From the NCBI RefSeq assembly GCF_029227915.1, contig NC_079876.1, positions 5,580,001 to 5,644,000 of the forward strand: a stretch of DNA of 64,000 bases, in the 5' to 3' direction. Below the pieces are notes generated by a model. It was not told the DNA's origin and did not search any database. It worked only from the letters and a program-made list of their open reading frames with translations. Shown here in pieces: positions 42,360 to 55,815 of this stretch. The stretch comes from Hydractinia symbiolongicarpus (Eukaryota > Cnidaria > Hydrozoa > Anthoathecata > Hydractiniidae). The first letter of the stretch is position 1, and each line of letters opens with the position of its first letter. A program made the position numbers and the translations under genes.

Positions 42360-43395
42360 ACTTTATCAATTCATCTTTTTATAATCCTTTTGTCCTCTGA
42401 TGTTGGCAATGCAAACATGACAACGACTGCGGTGGCTGGGCGTTTGTTCGGCAGGATCTTCTTGCTGTTGATTTTCTGACACTTGAAGAAATTCCTTAAT
42501 TTTGTCCACCACAGAACTTTGTAAGCCAATTGGATTGTTGAGTCGATTTTTCATGTGATCTGACATCAAAGATTTGCCCAGTATTCTTATATATTCAAAT
42601 GAACTGATGGATGAACCAGTGACTTCTTTGAAAAGTATTAGCGAATTTGTTCGAGCAGTGTCTAACTGGTAGGCGAAAGAATTCATTGTCCATTTTTGAA
42701 CTTTCTTGTGTACTTTCCTATTGTCATATCAACAACATCAACTCCACCTTTTGTTTTATCATAGAAGCAAATGCTGTTAGGCTTCATCCTTGCTTGTAGA
42801 AACTTCGCCATGCGTTGTGGAAAACAGCAAGATATTGAGTTTTTCTGATATTTTCTTTACTACAAAGGAAGTAAGCAATATGTTACTGCGATCTGCGATG
42901 TCTTCTCAACCACTCTACGGTTAGCGCGTAATGTACCAACTACGGTAATGTGTTTCTCAAAACAGTAATCAGTAATCAATATACTTAATAATTAAGAAAA
43001 CGATCCATTGAAGTATTTCGACCAGACAAATTTGTGAATTTTTCAAGGTTGTTCACTAGATATTTTGTACATGTTGTACGTGTTCCAGTGATATAGGATA
43101 TACTGCCAAGCTAATCTGGTTTCTCAATGTATGGAAGAGTGAAGTATGTGCACGGTCCCCTGTTATCCAAAATACTTCGATACAGTTAACCGTACTTGGC
43201 AGGTTTATTAGGGTTATACTGTTTCAATTTCACATGTTCTCTGTACAAATATAGAGTTTCATCAATGGCTAGGTGTTCGGATGAAATTCGGTTAATGGCA
43301 CATTGTTTGTTAAACTTTTCGAATATTTCCCGAAATGCTGCGAACCGATTTTTCGGACGTTTGAGCAATACTTTATAAGTAGTATTTTTTGACAT
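42360..43395 (-). pseudogene. piggyBac-type transposase, decayed
   Basis: From 43395 leftwards: HLAIDETLYLYR, KQYNPNKPAKYG (around the second catalytic aspartate block), then further down KGGVDVVDMTIGKYTRKFK with a stop just after, then NSFAYQLDTARTNSLILFKE and a C-terminal Cys-rich start (CHVCIANIRGQKDYKK). The order and the KPAKYG and GGVD-x2-D motifs are typical of piggyBac DDE transposases. Stops and missing middle sequence show it is inactive. Confidence 0.75.
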
Positions 43396-43439
43396 TTTTA
43401 TTTTAAATGATCTGACGTAACCAAAAATGTGAAAATAAA

Positions 43440-45242
43440 TATTTTAGAGTCAAAGGATGTACAAAAGGGGAACTAACTGACGTCATCTCCTGAGTGGGTA
43501 ACAAGGCAGTACTATAAACTATAAAAGGACTAATTATCTAACGCTGAGTCAACAAAACCTTTTTATGTGCAGACGAATTGATGACGGTATTAAAATATTC
43601 CTAAACTCCATTCTCTGTAACCGATTTAAGCTCTACACACTAGAAGCAACAGCTATATAAATCTAACAAAAAATGTGCTTTGGCAGTCTTTACTGACGTC
43701 AAAAGATTTAACCCTTATATGAAAATTGCAAGGCACAATGAAATCTCAACCTGTTAAGTTTTAGGGTTAAATCATAGAGGTTTTGTTCTTCCAAAGTACT
43801 GGCAAAAGGAAAGTTAAACTTTCTTTTCGCAGGATACACAATATTAGTGAAAAAAAACACAAACACACACACAGACACACACAACGAAGATTGCACAATA
43901 CCAACCTTGACACCAAACGGTTTCGCCCCAAAGCCTTAACTAAGGGGTGTCAGGATTCCAGGCGGGCCACCTCTAATCCGAGGTCCACTTAGTCATCAGG
44001 AGACCCTTCTTATCTTCGTTAAAAACACATGATCAAGCGTTTCAAGCTATACACATAACAGAAAACGGCTAAAAAACCCTAAAAATGAATCTTTGTTTCT
44101 GCACTGCTGACCCCATCAAAACTCTCCATAACAACGTATATTTTTTCCATTGTTCTCCTGCCTGTTAGTTATCAAATTAACATACGACAATATTTAATAA
44201 AGTCTCATCGCACTCTTCATGAATCGCTACAGTAGCAAAAAGAAAAATATGTTTCAATTTGTTTACATTTATTTTATGTGTAATCACATATCTATTTTTA
44301 TGTGCATTTGAAGATAGCAAAAATACACTTGAAGTTGTGCATGATGCAATCAAATAATGAAGATTTTAATGTATTAGAAATTTTGTATTTCGTTAAGTTG
44401 AATGTGGTGAAAATACTTGAAGTGCCAATATGAAATTTCTCTTTTAATAATAAATCTTTTGAATCATGTTATTAGCCCATAATTTCATAGCATCAATTTT
44501 AATTATCAATTTTTCACTCTGCATAATCGTAAAATTGTTTCTTGCATAAACTACTCAACCAAAATCAATCGTAAATTAGTCTGCTTCATGTAATTACTAC
44601 TGCAAACGAAACTTTTCTAAAGTAGTATTGTGTTAAGATTTTATCGGTATAATTCGGATTATTTAAGTTGCATAAGAATAGATTTTCGAGAAAAAAAAAT
44701 TCTTTGTATTAAAGAGCTTGTGTTGATGTTCCTTTTCTTGACCTTGGACAAAAATAATGTATAATATATTTTCTAAGGTAAATTGATTTTGATTATAGGA
44801 ACTTTAAACATAATTGATAGGTGAATGCTAATTTGTTCTTTCTTTGTTCTTTCTCTGAACAAAAAATAATTTCTTGAGTTTTAAATATTATAACTAGTTG
44901 AAATGTAACAAGGTGTACGTTTACAAAACAAATAGCTTAAAGGATTTTCATTTCCACGTTTTATTTTTTCACAAATTAATTGTTTTTTGACTTATTTACT
45001 TTATTACTATTATTTATTACTTTCTTTTCAAAAAAAATTCACCCCAGTTAACATACATTTATATTCGAATTCATTCGAACGATTTTAATGGCTTTGGTAT
45101 CAAACAGAAATGCTGATAGTTATATTAAAATTTCCCTCTACATGCTTCCTGAAAAGCATGAAAACAAAGCGACAGGAAGATCCCCACGTTTAGAAGTAAC
45201 TTTATTTCACAAAACTTAAAAAAGTTTTATATAGTAAAATTT
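43440..45242. other. AT-rich intergenic stretch with interspersed repeats
   Basis: No gene is supported. 43660-43710 (AATGTGCTTTGGC...TGACGTCA) recurs near 63325-63370, and 44130-44250 recurs near 46850-46960, so parts belong to dispersed repeats. Confidence 0.5.
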
Positions 45243-45256
45243 GCCATTATATAGCT

Positions 45257-46669
45257 ATAGTCGATGGCCCGTTGAAAAATCCACGGGTCCGCCCATCCTT
45301 TTTATACCACTTACCCCAGTGTCGAAACGTCGGGGTAAGCCAAAGTCAAGGTGTGACCTGATATTAAGAGCCGTAAACTGTGCCACACGATCAGGTTGAG
45401 CGCTTTAGTACAGGTATACAGTATGTCGTAAATTAAGTGAAGCGCATACGGCGACTGTAACATATTTTATAAAAAATATTCCCCGCAACGATAGCTGAAA
45501 TAAAAACACAGTTTACAAACAACAGTCGGTACCCCATCATAGCAAAAACAATCAGTCAATATTATTTTATTTTGCGGAATAAGTTTTTGTGAAAGTTAAA
45601 GAATTTATCGTGACACTGGGGTAAGCGCTTACTACAGTTAAACCGTGTTGCACAGGCATATAGGAATAATACGCCTTTGGAAAAAACTTTCTCACATATT
45701 CTCTGTTAAAAAAAAAACAACAGGACTGAGCGGTTAGTCCAGTAAACATTGTTGCACATCCGTACAGACGTAATTTTGTCACATTGGGTTGACCCCTTAG
45801 TACAGGTAAACCACGTTGTACATGGTGCATAGGCGTAACAGCCTTTACCAAAAACAACAGTCTGTTGTTAACATTGGGCTAACCGCTTAGTATAGTTAAA
45901 CAGAGTTGAACAGGCGTATAGGCGTAATACCCCTTTCCAAAAAAACTTCATTGCAACTTCGGTTTTAATGAAAACACGGGGAACAGCCTGTCATTACCGG
46001 TTCAGCTAAAATAATCTGTCAGTCATTTTATTTAAACAAAAAGTTTTTAGGAAAAAATAAAAAATGTAGCTACCTAGCTAACTGCATTTAGCATAACACA
46101 AAATAAATGGTGGGTAGGATAAGAAGCTCTTATACCATACAGAATAGTAATAAGTAAGGTTCTAGCTAGCTAGCCTCCAAAATCTTCGTTCCTAGCCAAA
46201 AATCCTAAAACTGGTGCGTTTAAGATCTGTACGTGACTAAAAACGTGACAATATATTTATCTTAACATTTTAGAACATAGAAAAACAATATTACGAAAAT
46301 AAAAAGCTTATAGGAGACAAAAAGGTGAAAGAGACTTACAAACAGCACTGACCCACTATTACTTTAAAAACAAAAATGGCCATCATGTTTCGGTCCTCAT
46401 GTTTCTTTGTTGGCATGCCCAGGCCGCGAAAGTCTTGGATTGGTTTTTTAAACAATGAAGCGTTTTGATTGGTGTATTATGTGCGAGCGGTCAAAACAAA
46501 GTCAGTAAACTGTCCCATTTGTTTTCTGTAGCTTCTAATTAAGATCAATCAATAATAAGATTTGCGATTAAACAACCCCCTGGTTTCTAAAAATCGCGGA
46601 AAGATCAAAGGAATATCGGTTAACCGTTTGAACAGACAGACAGACGGAATACGGCTATTATTATAGAGA
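45257..46669 (-). mobile_element. Helitron, ~1.4 kb, non-autonomous
   Basis: On the minus strand it starts TCTCTATAATAATAGCCGT after an A (46670) and ends with a near-perfect hairpin (CCCGTGGA-TTTT-TCAACGGG), then CATCGACTAT at 45257. Both termini match the 173-bp copy at 57376-57548. No Rep/helicase is present. It contains about four copies of a ~75-bp unit (ACATTGGG-TAACC-CTTAGTA and AGGTAAACC...TTG) at 45385-45960. Confidence 0.75.
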
Positions 46670-47099
46670 TCAAAATTTAAAATTTTTGTCGCAAACAAAA
46701 AAATTTATTATTCGAATTTAACACCCGTGCACAAGCAATTTATCAGTGAATTTTTTGTAATTGTGCTGAAGTACATATAAATAATGTATACAATATTTAC
46801 TTATTCCATTCTTGGAGAGTTCCTCTAAGTTCTATTTTAACCCAAAACCACTTATAATTTTTTCCATAGTTCTGCTGCTTGTTAGTTTTTAAAATTAAAT
46901 TACCATAGTATTTAATACTCGCAAGTTCTTAAGTTCTGAAAAAAGTAGCAAAACGTTTTAGTTGTTTCGCAATTTAAAGAGACCGATTTATATATTCGTA
47001 ATTTCTTTACATTCGTATGAAACATTCACGTTCCCTTTTATGTATGCATTATGCATATGTCGTAACTGTAAAACAATAATAGCGGATGTTTTATCATAC

Positions 47100-47285
47100 A
47101 AATCTTATTAAGCAATTACATAACACATACGCTGGTAACGTTCACGAGGAAGAATTTAAAGAAGAAGAATAAAGTGAAGTGAGTGGAATCAAAGTGGACG
47201 AATCCGGGGGAGGTTTTTTCTGTACCATCTGGTAGTTGTTGCTTCAGAGTCTAAATGTAAAAACATATGTCGTTTTGATTAACAG
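47100..47285. repeat. Decayed copy of part of the 2.9-kb duplicated unit
   Basis: GAGGAAGAATTTAAAGAAGA and following text to TTTTGATTAACAGGAGAGTT match 51380-51480 with gaps. Confidence 0.6.
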
Positions 47286-47529
47286 GAGAGTTTTATAATA
47301 TAATGATGAAAGATATATGGAGTATGGTACTTAGTAAAATTAAAAAGTGTCAAAATATGTTCCACGTTTTTTTAACTAAGCAAAAGATTTTTCTATTGTG
47401 CGCTTTTTCATTCTCCTTTTTCCTGCAAAAGTAAGTACAGTCAGGTAACAGATTAAGTATTTACATAAAGTAGTTTAATTTTTTAAAACAAGCTATGATA
47501 AAACTCGTAAACACATTGCATCTGCAATT

Positions 47530-47995
47530 TTAAACTTAGCAACATCTTAAAATTTAACCATTTTTGTGACAACATACAATTCGTGTGCGCATAAGAACTG
47601 TGTACATCTTGGGGATCAGTATAATTATATTTCTATATATTTCTATATATCAGGGCATGAAGGGCATAAAATGCACAACAACAACAACAACATTTTGTGC
47701 AACAACTCATCTAATAAGCCCACTTCAATAATAATCATCCATATTTATGTTACTATTAAAAAGTAGCAAAATTGTCTTGTAGAATACAATAAACATGCTT
47801 GGACGAGTAACCTGTACACTCATACAGGGAGAATGCAATGTGAGTAACAATAAGCTATGTTAGACTCATGTGACAATTGCATCCCCAATTTTAAACGTAG
47901 CAACATTCTAAAATCTAGCCACTTTTTTGTGACAACACATAATTCGTGTACGCACAAGAACTGTGTACATGTTGGGGATCACTGTAATTATTTCA
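47530..47995 (+). repeat. Direct duplication, ~355-bp spacing
   Basis: TAGCAACAT-TTAAAAT-TA-CCA to AAGAACTGTGTACAT-TTGGGGATCA occurs at about 47535-47630 and 47892-47985. Confidence 0.75.
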
Positions 47996-49520
47996 TGTAT
48001 TTTATGTGGTAGATCATATCTCTTTATATTACCACAATGAAAAAGACGCGTTTGCATCTACATAATCTTAGAGTTAAGATAAAATATCAGGCACAATTAC
48101 GCATGACATGAATATCACAATTACAAAAGCTTTTCTAAAACACAATAGCCTAGACACAGACTGTTTTCGCACAACATCATGCGTTAAACTGGTGCGCCAA
48201 CGATTCACCTTTGCATTTAAGGAGGAAAGGAAGGAGATGTGCAATAACAAAATGTTTAACTTTAAAATCCCAACTCAATTGCAATCCCTATTCTGACCAG
48301 AGAAACAAAACTTCTTACCAACCGCTCTCCTATATTTTTTCGGTATTTTATTTTTTCTATGAAAGTGTCAAAATACGAAGAGCTAGTATGTATTCTATTA
48401 AAGTTATTGCTTGGATAGTGATTTGAAAATGAACGGAATTTACAACAACAAAAACATTGCTCAATAAAAAAACCCGCAGCGCAATTGCACATATCATTCT
48501 TAGCGGTCGACCAGTTTCGATATAAACCACTTCGTAAATTACGCCTCAAAATAAAATTAAGTTGTGTTTTATGTTTATTTTGGCGAATTTTACAGTTGCT
48601 TTACATTATTTGCAATAGTGTCACATGCAAAACATACTCGCAGTAGCACCTGTTTTTGGTAATTGTCACATTCTGTCACAAGAATGCCACATACATCAAT
48701 TCTAGCTCAATACGCGAAGAGACACTAAATTGCGTACTGGAAATTTTATTTTTTATAGTTACTTATAACTTATTATACAACAAGATTGCCTCTACAAAAG
48801 TACTAAAAAATCAACGCAATCAATTTTGTTTCTGTTTTTTGTTTTGTTTTATAATATTTTAGTATTAAACTTTTACTCACAACGAAAAACCCAATTACAT
48901 AAGTTATTTGAGTGAATGTTGGCGTATTTACGCGTTTAATATATTTTTGAATTTTTTTGATTGTCACACACGCGGACGTTGTCTTAATGCAAAAGAAGCA
49001 ATTAAAAATTAAGCAGGTCTCAATGGACAAATATACGATGCGCCAATAAATGAAAGTTCTTGAATCCTGCGTGGTGTATTACAAATTGGTACCCAAGCAA
49101 GTCATCTTTGCCATCCGCAGAAAGGATGCAAGATACACACGAGCACCAAAACAATGTTCTGTAATAAAACCTTAAAGGTAATTGCAATTCCTGTTCTCAT
49201 CCGAGTAATCAATATGCAAGATGCATAAGAACATGCTGTATTAAAATAAAACCCTCAATACTATTGCTGATCTATAAAACCATATCAATAACAACTGCCA
49301 TCTTTTCACGTTTATATTTTTTAAACGTGAAATTGCGCTTATACGTTTTCTGCGCTTTAAAAGTTATAACCTAATTTTTTTTCTAATTTTGAAAAGTACT
49401 GTGACATTAGATCGCATTGTACATTATAGTTTTCATGTAACTAGAATGCACATTTTTTGTACGTTTTTGACAACATTTGCATAAAATCTAAAGAAGTTTT
49501 ATGACAATACTTGACATACC
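47996..49520. other. AT-rich non-coding stretch
   Basis: I see no gene, RNA or strong repeat that I can support here. Confidence 0.4.
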
Positions 49521-49639
49521 CATGATGTTCTTCTACCAGCTTACTTGCTCCGTATCGTCGTGATCTGTTATAAAAGAGTGGAAGATCATTTCACGTATCG
49601 AGGTCTGACATGTAAAACAATCAAATAACATTGCAACGA

Positions 49640-50470
49640 TAGGATTATATAAATGAGATACATCATTACAGAACTTACATTTTTGTAAGTATTAGCGGAA
49701 AGTAGCCCAAGTACTTCATATTATGTATGTATGTTTCTTTATTTAACGTTAATTCGATCAAATAAAACAAATAGGCAAAGAAGTTGATCAGAAATATGTC
49801 TTGCGGAATAGAAATGAAATAAATTGCTTGTGGCCACGTCTAGGAAATAAAACAATTAAAGTACTTTGTCGTAATAATGCTATACACGTGGATTATGACA
49901 TAACCGGGCTCACATTGTCGTAAATATGAGTAACAAGTAGCCAAGTACTTGATGATTTCTACACGTCAGAGATTACTTTATTCCATATTAATCCAATACT
50001 ATAAAACAAGTAACTCAACTTGATGCTTCTTGCGGAAAAGAAATGAGATACTTTGCCTGTAGCCAAGTTTAGAAAATGAAACAACTGACATAATGAGAAT
50101 ATACAAGTGCAATATGTCATAACGAAACTTACATTAATGAAAATATGACTACTACTTCATGGTTTCTGCACAGCAGGGATTGCTTTGTTTCATTTTCATC
50201 TAATACTAAAAAACAAATAACCCAACTTTATTCCAAAACAATTCTGAAACATTTTAAACAGAGGCAAAGAAGTTGATCAGAAATGTGCAAACTAATATGT
50301 TTCTTGCGGAAAAGAAATGAGATAAATTGTTTGCAGTCACGTCTAGGGTCTAGGAAATAAAACAAAGTACTTAATGGTAATAATGCTATACAAGTGGACT
50401 TATATTGTTGTAAATATTGGTGGTACAAGTTGTGCAATATAGAGATTACTTTCTTCTATTTCATATCATG
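49640..50470 (+). repeat. Tandem array of ~230-275-bp units
   Basis: CTTGCGGAA-AGAAATGA-ATA recurs at about 49799, 50032 and 50306. Between them CACGTCTAGGAAATAAAACAA and AATAATGCTATACA-GTGGA recur in the same order. Confidence 0.75.
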
Positions 50471-50912
50471 CTAAAAGGAAAATGGCCGAACTTGTTTGTA
50501 ACGTAATTCAAAACATCAATGTATTTACACGCAAATATTGTATTTTTTAATGTGGAACATACAATTAGAAGAATTTCGTAGTTCCTGTACTGTGAGTACG
50601 GCTTGGTGAGTTTGATCAGATGATACAGGTGAATTAATACTTATGATACATTATGAAATTTGGATAATGTTGGATAAATAACACATGATAAAAAGAAATG
50701 AAATATGGAATAGATAAGTTAGCAAAAAACATAAAACAAACAAATAACAGAGCACAGAATGAAATTTAATAAATTTTTACTTTTCTTATCCTCTCCAAAG
50801 CCTTCGAACCCATCCACTTAGCTCCGTAAAGCATGCCTTACACACCAAACATTGTCTCCGCTGTAGGGACCGGGATAGGCTGCGAAGCTTTTGGAGTCGA
50901 TGTGGGCCGAAA

Positions 50913-51374
50913 CTAGATAGAATAAGGTGAAGAACAATGAATAGGACGGCGACGCGTTACACTTAACGACATAGAACGAACAAAATTACGCGACGGCACA
51001 AACGACACTGGTGGAGGCATCGACAATAACAAGGATGGAGACACTGATGGAGACACAGAAACCGACGTAGACGATGAAGAAGACCTTATTGGAGACACTG
51101 AAAGAGAAGAGGAAGGAAGATTATGAAGCTGAGATAGAGATAAAGGTGACATTGAAGAAAGATTAGGCAAAGGATATTGAAACATTGAAGAAAATGGACC
51201 ATGAATGGGAAAAGGAGTTGAAATACACTTAGGTGCAGACAAAGACTTAGAAGAACAAAAAGAAGATGAGGAAGCAGGGCATACAAACATTGAATCTGAC
51301 TTATGTACGTTGAAGCAAGAAGAGGAAGATACAGGACAAGACAACCGATTACATAACACATCTGACGCACGCAA
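50913..51374 (-). CDS. Ser-rich open frame in duplication copy 1
   Basis: 153 residues, very rich in Ser and Pro (FPIHGPFSSMFQYPLPNLSS). The opposite strand is purine-rich and open for 86 residues too, so base bias alone could keep it open. It lies downstream of the mini-exons on the same strand and could be a 3' exon. Copy 2 has the same frame with one Val-to-Ala change. Confidence 0.3.
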   Translation of the reverse strand: MRASDVLCNRLSCPVSSSSCFNVHKSDSMFVCPASSSSFCSSKSLSAPKCISTPFPIHGPFSSMFQYPLPNLSSMSPLSLSQLHNLPSSSLSVSPIRSSSSSTSVSVSPSVSPSLLLSMPPPVSFVPSRNFVRSMSLSVTRRRPIHCSSPYSI

Positions 51375-52717
51375 GGTCGACGAGGAAGAATATAAAGAAG
51401 AAAGACGAAGTAATGAAGGAAGTGGAATTAACGTGGACGAAGACGGTGTATGTCGTATTGATTAACAGGGAAGTTTTAAAACAAAAAAGTTTTTTAAAAA
51501 AAAGGAAGTCCAAAGGAATGATAACAGAATAAGTATTTACATAAAGTAGTTTAATTGTTTAAAATATGAATCCAACATGCCTAAAAACCAGCATATAACA
51601 AAACGGGAATACTTGGCAGGAAACGGGAAATAATACGAATTTGTAAGAATGGCATCAATTCTATAACACAAAAATATATTTACCGGTACTGCAGTTAATT
51701 TCTGTCAAAGTTCTTTCCAAAGAAAAAAAAGATGCGATTTAATTAGAGATAATACCTTTTGTAATTATTATTTTATGACTGGATAATTTTGTGCATCCCA
51801 ATCGCATAAATCTACGCGTTCTCTTATTAATAAGAAATAATCACAGAAAATTAAGGATTAAATAAACAATAGTTAAAAAAACGTTTTTAATAAATCATTT
51901 GTGTTGCAAATTAAAAAAGCTTATGTTTTTAAAATTATGCAGCTTTAAAAATTCATATAAAATATAAAGCCGAGCGTATTTGAACTAAGCATTTCACACG
52001 CTGCTACCTCTCCCAGCTAATATAACTTCTAATTATATTATTATTCTGAACTTCAAAAAGCGCTAAAGGGGCACCGAAACGATTCAATAATCTACATCCC
52101 TGCAAATTTTGAAGAATGGCGTGTAATAAACGAGGTGCTAGAAATTAAACTTACTTTCTCATTCACTTTTGGAGAACCTGTTTATAAATAATTAATTTTT
52201 TATGTTGAATTTGATCTTTTTTTATTTTATTCCCTAAATCAGTATTTTTTGGCGGTAAAATAAGGTTCCCTCTGTAAAATATACAAAACATCTTTAAAGA
52301 CGAGGAAACAGAGACAACACGAGAAGCTGTGTTTGTTAAAAAATGCTATGTTACTCGCGGTAAAAAGGCAATACCTCTAAAAATATTTTAAAGTCAATGT
52401 TGTTGCTTAGGCTGGCTTTATGTGCAATAAACACGTATGTTTCTATAAAAAATTCTGAAGTTAGTTCAAAAGGTTTGAAATTTATCTTGTTATAAAATTT
52501 GAGTTAAAAGCAAACAAATACTTATAACATATCGAATAAATCATGAACATCCAATAGATGTAAGGTTCTTTTCTGTCATTTAAAGTTGTATTAAGATGCC
52601 TAATAATATATTTAAGTTCACCGCCATTAGCTTGACTTTTTTATATATTATAAATATTTCTTATTTATTTCTTTGACAAAGTCTCAGCCAATATAATTTC
52701 TACGCTAATGAACTTAC

Positions 52718-52789
52718 TTCAATATTTTGTTGTTGTTCGATTTGTTGTTTCGCATTATTTAATTCTTTCAGAATCTTTTTATTGTTTTC
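52718..52789 (-). CDS. 72-nt coiled-coil mini-exon, copy 1
   Basis: Bounded by TTGCAG before and GTAAGT after on the minus strand. Only frame 0 is open: ENNKKILKELNNAKQQIEQQ, then QNIE. It has a heptad pattern and is 24 codons long, phase 0 at both ends. The 58453-58524 homologue encodes the same 24 residues despite five base differences, all synonymous. Confidence 0.6.
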
Positions 52790-53135
52790 CTGCAATTTAT
52801 AAATACAACAGTAGTTATTCTGAATGTAAAAATAAATACTCTGTATACGTATAGTTTAAAGCATTTAGCTATTTGTTTGTTACTAACTGTATGTTAACAT
52901 CGTCTTTAGCGCTCTAAAGTCGATGATCTTATTTTTTTGAAAGCTTTTTGTTAAAAAACAAAAAAACAAAAAACGTGTATTATCTTGCTTGGCAATATAA
53001 TTAAGTAAAATTCTAATGCATAAGCGTTGACAAAAAAAAAAAAAAAAAAAAAAAACAGAATTAAAGTTCGTGATGCTCAATAAATGTAGCAACATTTTTA
53101 AGATTGGGGGCACAGCAAAAAGATAATTGCCTCAC

Positions 53136-53177
53136 CTCCATTTTCTTGATTTGGCTTTTTAAATTCTCTTCTATCTC
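53136..53177 (-). CDS. 42-nt coiled-coil mini-exon, copy 1
   Basis: Between TTACAG and GTGAGG on the minus strand; encodes EIEENLKSQIKKME, two heptads. The diverged homologue at 59136-59177 has seven differences, six of them synonymous. Confidence 0.6.
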
Positions 53178-53738
53178 CTGTAATTCAAAGCGATAAAAAC
53201 TTTATACTTCCACACTTTGTTGATTGGTGTAAAATTTATATATAACGTTCTATTTCAAACAACAACTTAACGTTAACGGATATTCACATAGAAAAACACA
53301 GCCATATGTATGGAAAATCTCTTGAGCTGATTGGTAAGACTATTACGGAAAACCATACTTAATTATATATTCATTTTCATCATTTTATCCAATGTTATTT
53401 TTATCATTTTACCCAAAATTAACGTTTTTGTATATAGCTAAATTAAAATTTGAACCACTTAAGTCTTACACAAGAAAATCCATAAATTTTAAGCAGAGTA
53501 AATTAAGCCGGCATCGATCAGTAAAACAAGCCGGCAAGAATTTCAACATAGATTGTGAACAGAAAATAACCAACCAATCTTATTTTTGGAACATTTTGAA
53601 TCTTAGTGTGTTAATAAACGTTGCAATAATCGGTAAAAGATTTAGTCGGTCGAAAATATAGTCAGTTAAAATGGTTTGTTGGCAAAAAACATCGGTACAA
53701 AGTATTAGTCCCAGAGCTAAAACTTGGTCACTTTTGCA

Positions 53739-53864
53739 TTATATTTAAGATGACTTAAGTTCTTTTTGTCCTCGGCGATCATGAACTTTTTCATCGCCAT
53801 TAGCCTAACCTTTTTGACAGTCACTAAAGCCAAAAACCAACAGCCGTTTCGTAGTCCCTCGTAG
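53739..53864. repeat. Duplication junction copied from 58.2 kb
   Basis: The ~120 bp between the two copies (TTATATTTAAGATGACTTAA to CAGCCGTTTCGTAGTCCCT) is repeated almost exactly at about 58228-58350. Confidence 0.85.
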
Positions 53865-53938
53865 TACACACCAAACATTGTCTCCGCTGTAGGGACCGGG
53901 ATAGGCTGCGAAGCTTTTGGAGTCGATGTGGGCCGAAA

Positions 53939-54400
53939 CTAGATAGAATAAGGTGAAGAACAATGAATAGGACGGCGACGCGTTACACTTAACGACATAG
54001 AACGAACAAAATTACGCGACGGCACAAACGACACTGGTGGAGGCATCGACAATAACAAGGATGGAGACACTGATGGAGACACAGAAACCGACGTAGACGA
54101 TGAAGAAGACCTTATTGGAGACACTGAAAGAGAAGAGGAAGGAAGATTATGAAGCTGAGATAGAGATAAAGGTGACATTGAAGAAAGATTAGGCAAAGGA
54201 TATTGAAACATTGAAGAAAATGGACCATGAATGGGAAAAGGAGTTGAAATACACTTAGGTGCAGACAAAGACTTAGAAGAACAAAAAGAAGATGAGGAAG
54301 CAGGGCATGCAAACATTGAATCTGACTTATGTACGTTGAAGCAAGAAGAGGAAGATACAGGACAAGACAACCGATTACATAACACATCTGACGCACGCAA
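53939..54400 (-). CDS. Ser-rich open frame in duplication copy 2
   Basis: Same 153-residue frame as at 50913-51374, differing at one residue. Coding status is uncertain for the same reasons. Confidence 0.3.
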   Translation of the reverse strand: MRASDVLCNRLSCPVSSSSCFNVHKSDSMFACPASSSSFCSSKSLSAPKCISTPFPIHGPFSSMFQYPLPNLSSMSPLSLSQLHNLPSSSLSVSPIRSSSSSTSVSVSPSVSPSLLLSMPPPVSFVPSRNFVRSMSLSVTRRRPIHCSSPYSI

Positions 54401-55743
54401 GGTCGACGAGGAAGAATATAAAGAAGAAAGACGAAGTAATGAAGGAAGTGGAATTAACGTGGACGAAGACGGTGTATGTCGTATTGATTAACAGGGAAGT
54501 TTTAAAACAAAAAAGTTTTTTAAAAAAAAGGAAGTCCAAAGGAATGATAACAGAATAAGTATTTACATAAAGTAGTTTAATTGTTTAAAATATGAATCCA
54601 ACATGCCTAAAAACCAGCATATAACAAAACGGGAATACTTGGCAGGAAACGGGAAATAATACGAATTTGTAAGAATGGCATCAATTCTATAACACAAAAA
54701 TATATTTACCGGTACTGCAGTTAATTTCTGTCAAAGTTCTTTCCAAAGAAAAAAAAGATGCGATTTAATTAGAGATAATACCTTTTGTAATTATTATTTT
54801 ATGACTGGATAATTTTGTGCATCCCAATCGCATAAATCTACGCGTTCTCTTATTAATAAGAAATAATCACAGAAAATTAAGGATTAAATAAACAATAGTT
54901 AAAAAAACGTTTTTAATAAATCATTTGTGTTGCAAATTAAAAAAGCTTATGTTTTTAAAATTATGCAGCTTTAAAAATTCATATAAAATATAAAGCCGAG
55001 CGTATTTGAACTAAGCATTTCACACGCTGCTACCTCTCCCAGCTAATATAACTTCTAATTATATTATTATTCTGAACTTCAAAAAGCGCTAAAGGGGCAC
55101 CGAAACGATTCAATAATCTACATCCCTGCAAATTTTGAAGAATGGCGTGTAATAAACGAGGTGCTAGAAATTAAACTTACTTTCTCATTCACTTTTGGAG
55201 AACCTGTTTATAAATAATTAATTTTTTATGTTGAATTTGATCTCTTTTTATTTTATTCCCTAAATCAGTATTTTTTGGCGGTAAAATAAGGTTCCCTCTG
55301 TAAAATATACAAAACATCTTTAAAGACGAGGAAACAGAGACAACACGAGAAGCTGTGTTTGTTAAAAAATGCTATGTTACTCGCGGTAAAAAGGCAATAC
55401 CTCTAAAAACATTTTAAAGTCAATGTTGTTGCTTAGGCTGGCTTTATGTGCAATAAACACGTATGTTTCTATAAAAAATTCTGAAGTTAGTTCAAAAGGT
55501 TTGAAATTTATCTTGTTATAAAATTTGAGTTAAAAGCAAACAAATACTTATAACATATCGAATAAATCATGAACATCCAATAGATGTAAGGTTCTTTTCT
55601 GTCATTTAAAGTTGTATTAAGATGCCTAATAATATATTTAAGTTCACCGCCATTAGCTTGACTTTTTTATATATTATAAATATTTCTTATTTATTTCTTT
55701 GACAAAGTCTCAGCCAATATAATTTCTACGCTAATGAACTTAC

Positions 55744-55815
55744 TTCAATATTTTGTTGTTGTTCGATTTGTTGTTTCGCATTATTTAATTCTTTCAGAAT
55801 CTTTTTATTGTTTTC
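55744..55815 (-). CDS. 72-nt coiled-coil mini-exon, copy 2
   Basis: Identical to the exon at 52718-52789, in the recent duplicate. Confidence 0.6.

Larger units (their letters stand above)
50839..53738. repeat. 2.9-kb duplicated segment, copy 1
   Basis: Nearly identical to 53865-56720, in direct orientation. I noted only a few substitutions, an A-run length change and a 44-bp stretch (about 53253-53296) absent from copy 2. It contains minus-strand mini-exons at 53136-53177 and 52718-52789 and the Ser-rich open frame at 50913-51374. Confidence 0.95.

Noticed and set aside
45567-45857. 96-residue frame inside the 1.4-kb Helitron
   Set aside because: Its text follows the tandem units in the DNA and shows no Rep/helicase or other domain.
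51205-51465. 86-residue acidic plus-strand frame in the duplicated unit
   Set aside because: Opposite strand of the Ser-rich frame; purine bias explains it, and the decayed copy at 47.1 kb does not keep it open.
53392-53661. 89-residue plus-strand frame, repeated at 56374-56643
   Set aside because: It is preserved only because the two copies are near-identical. It lies on the strand opposite the mini-exons, has no motif and is AT-rich.
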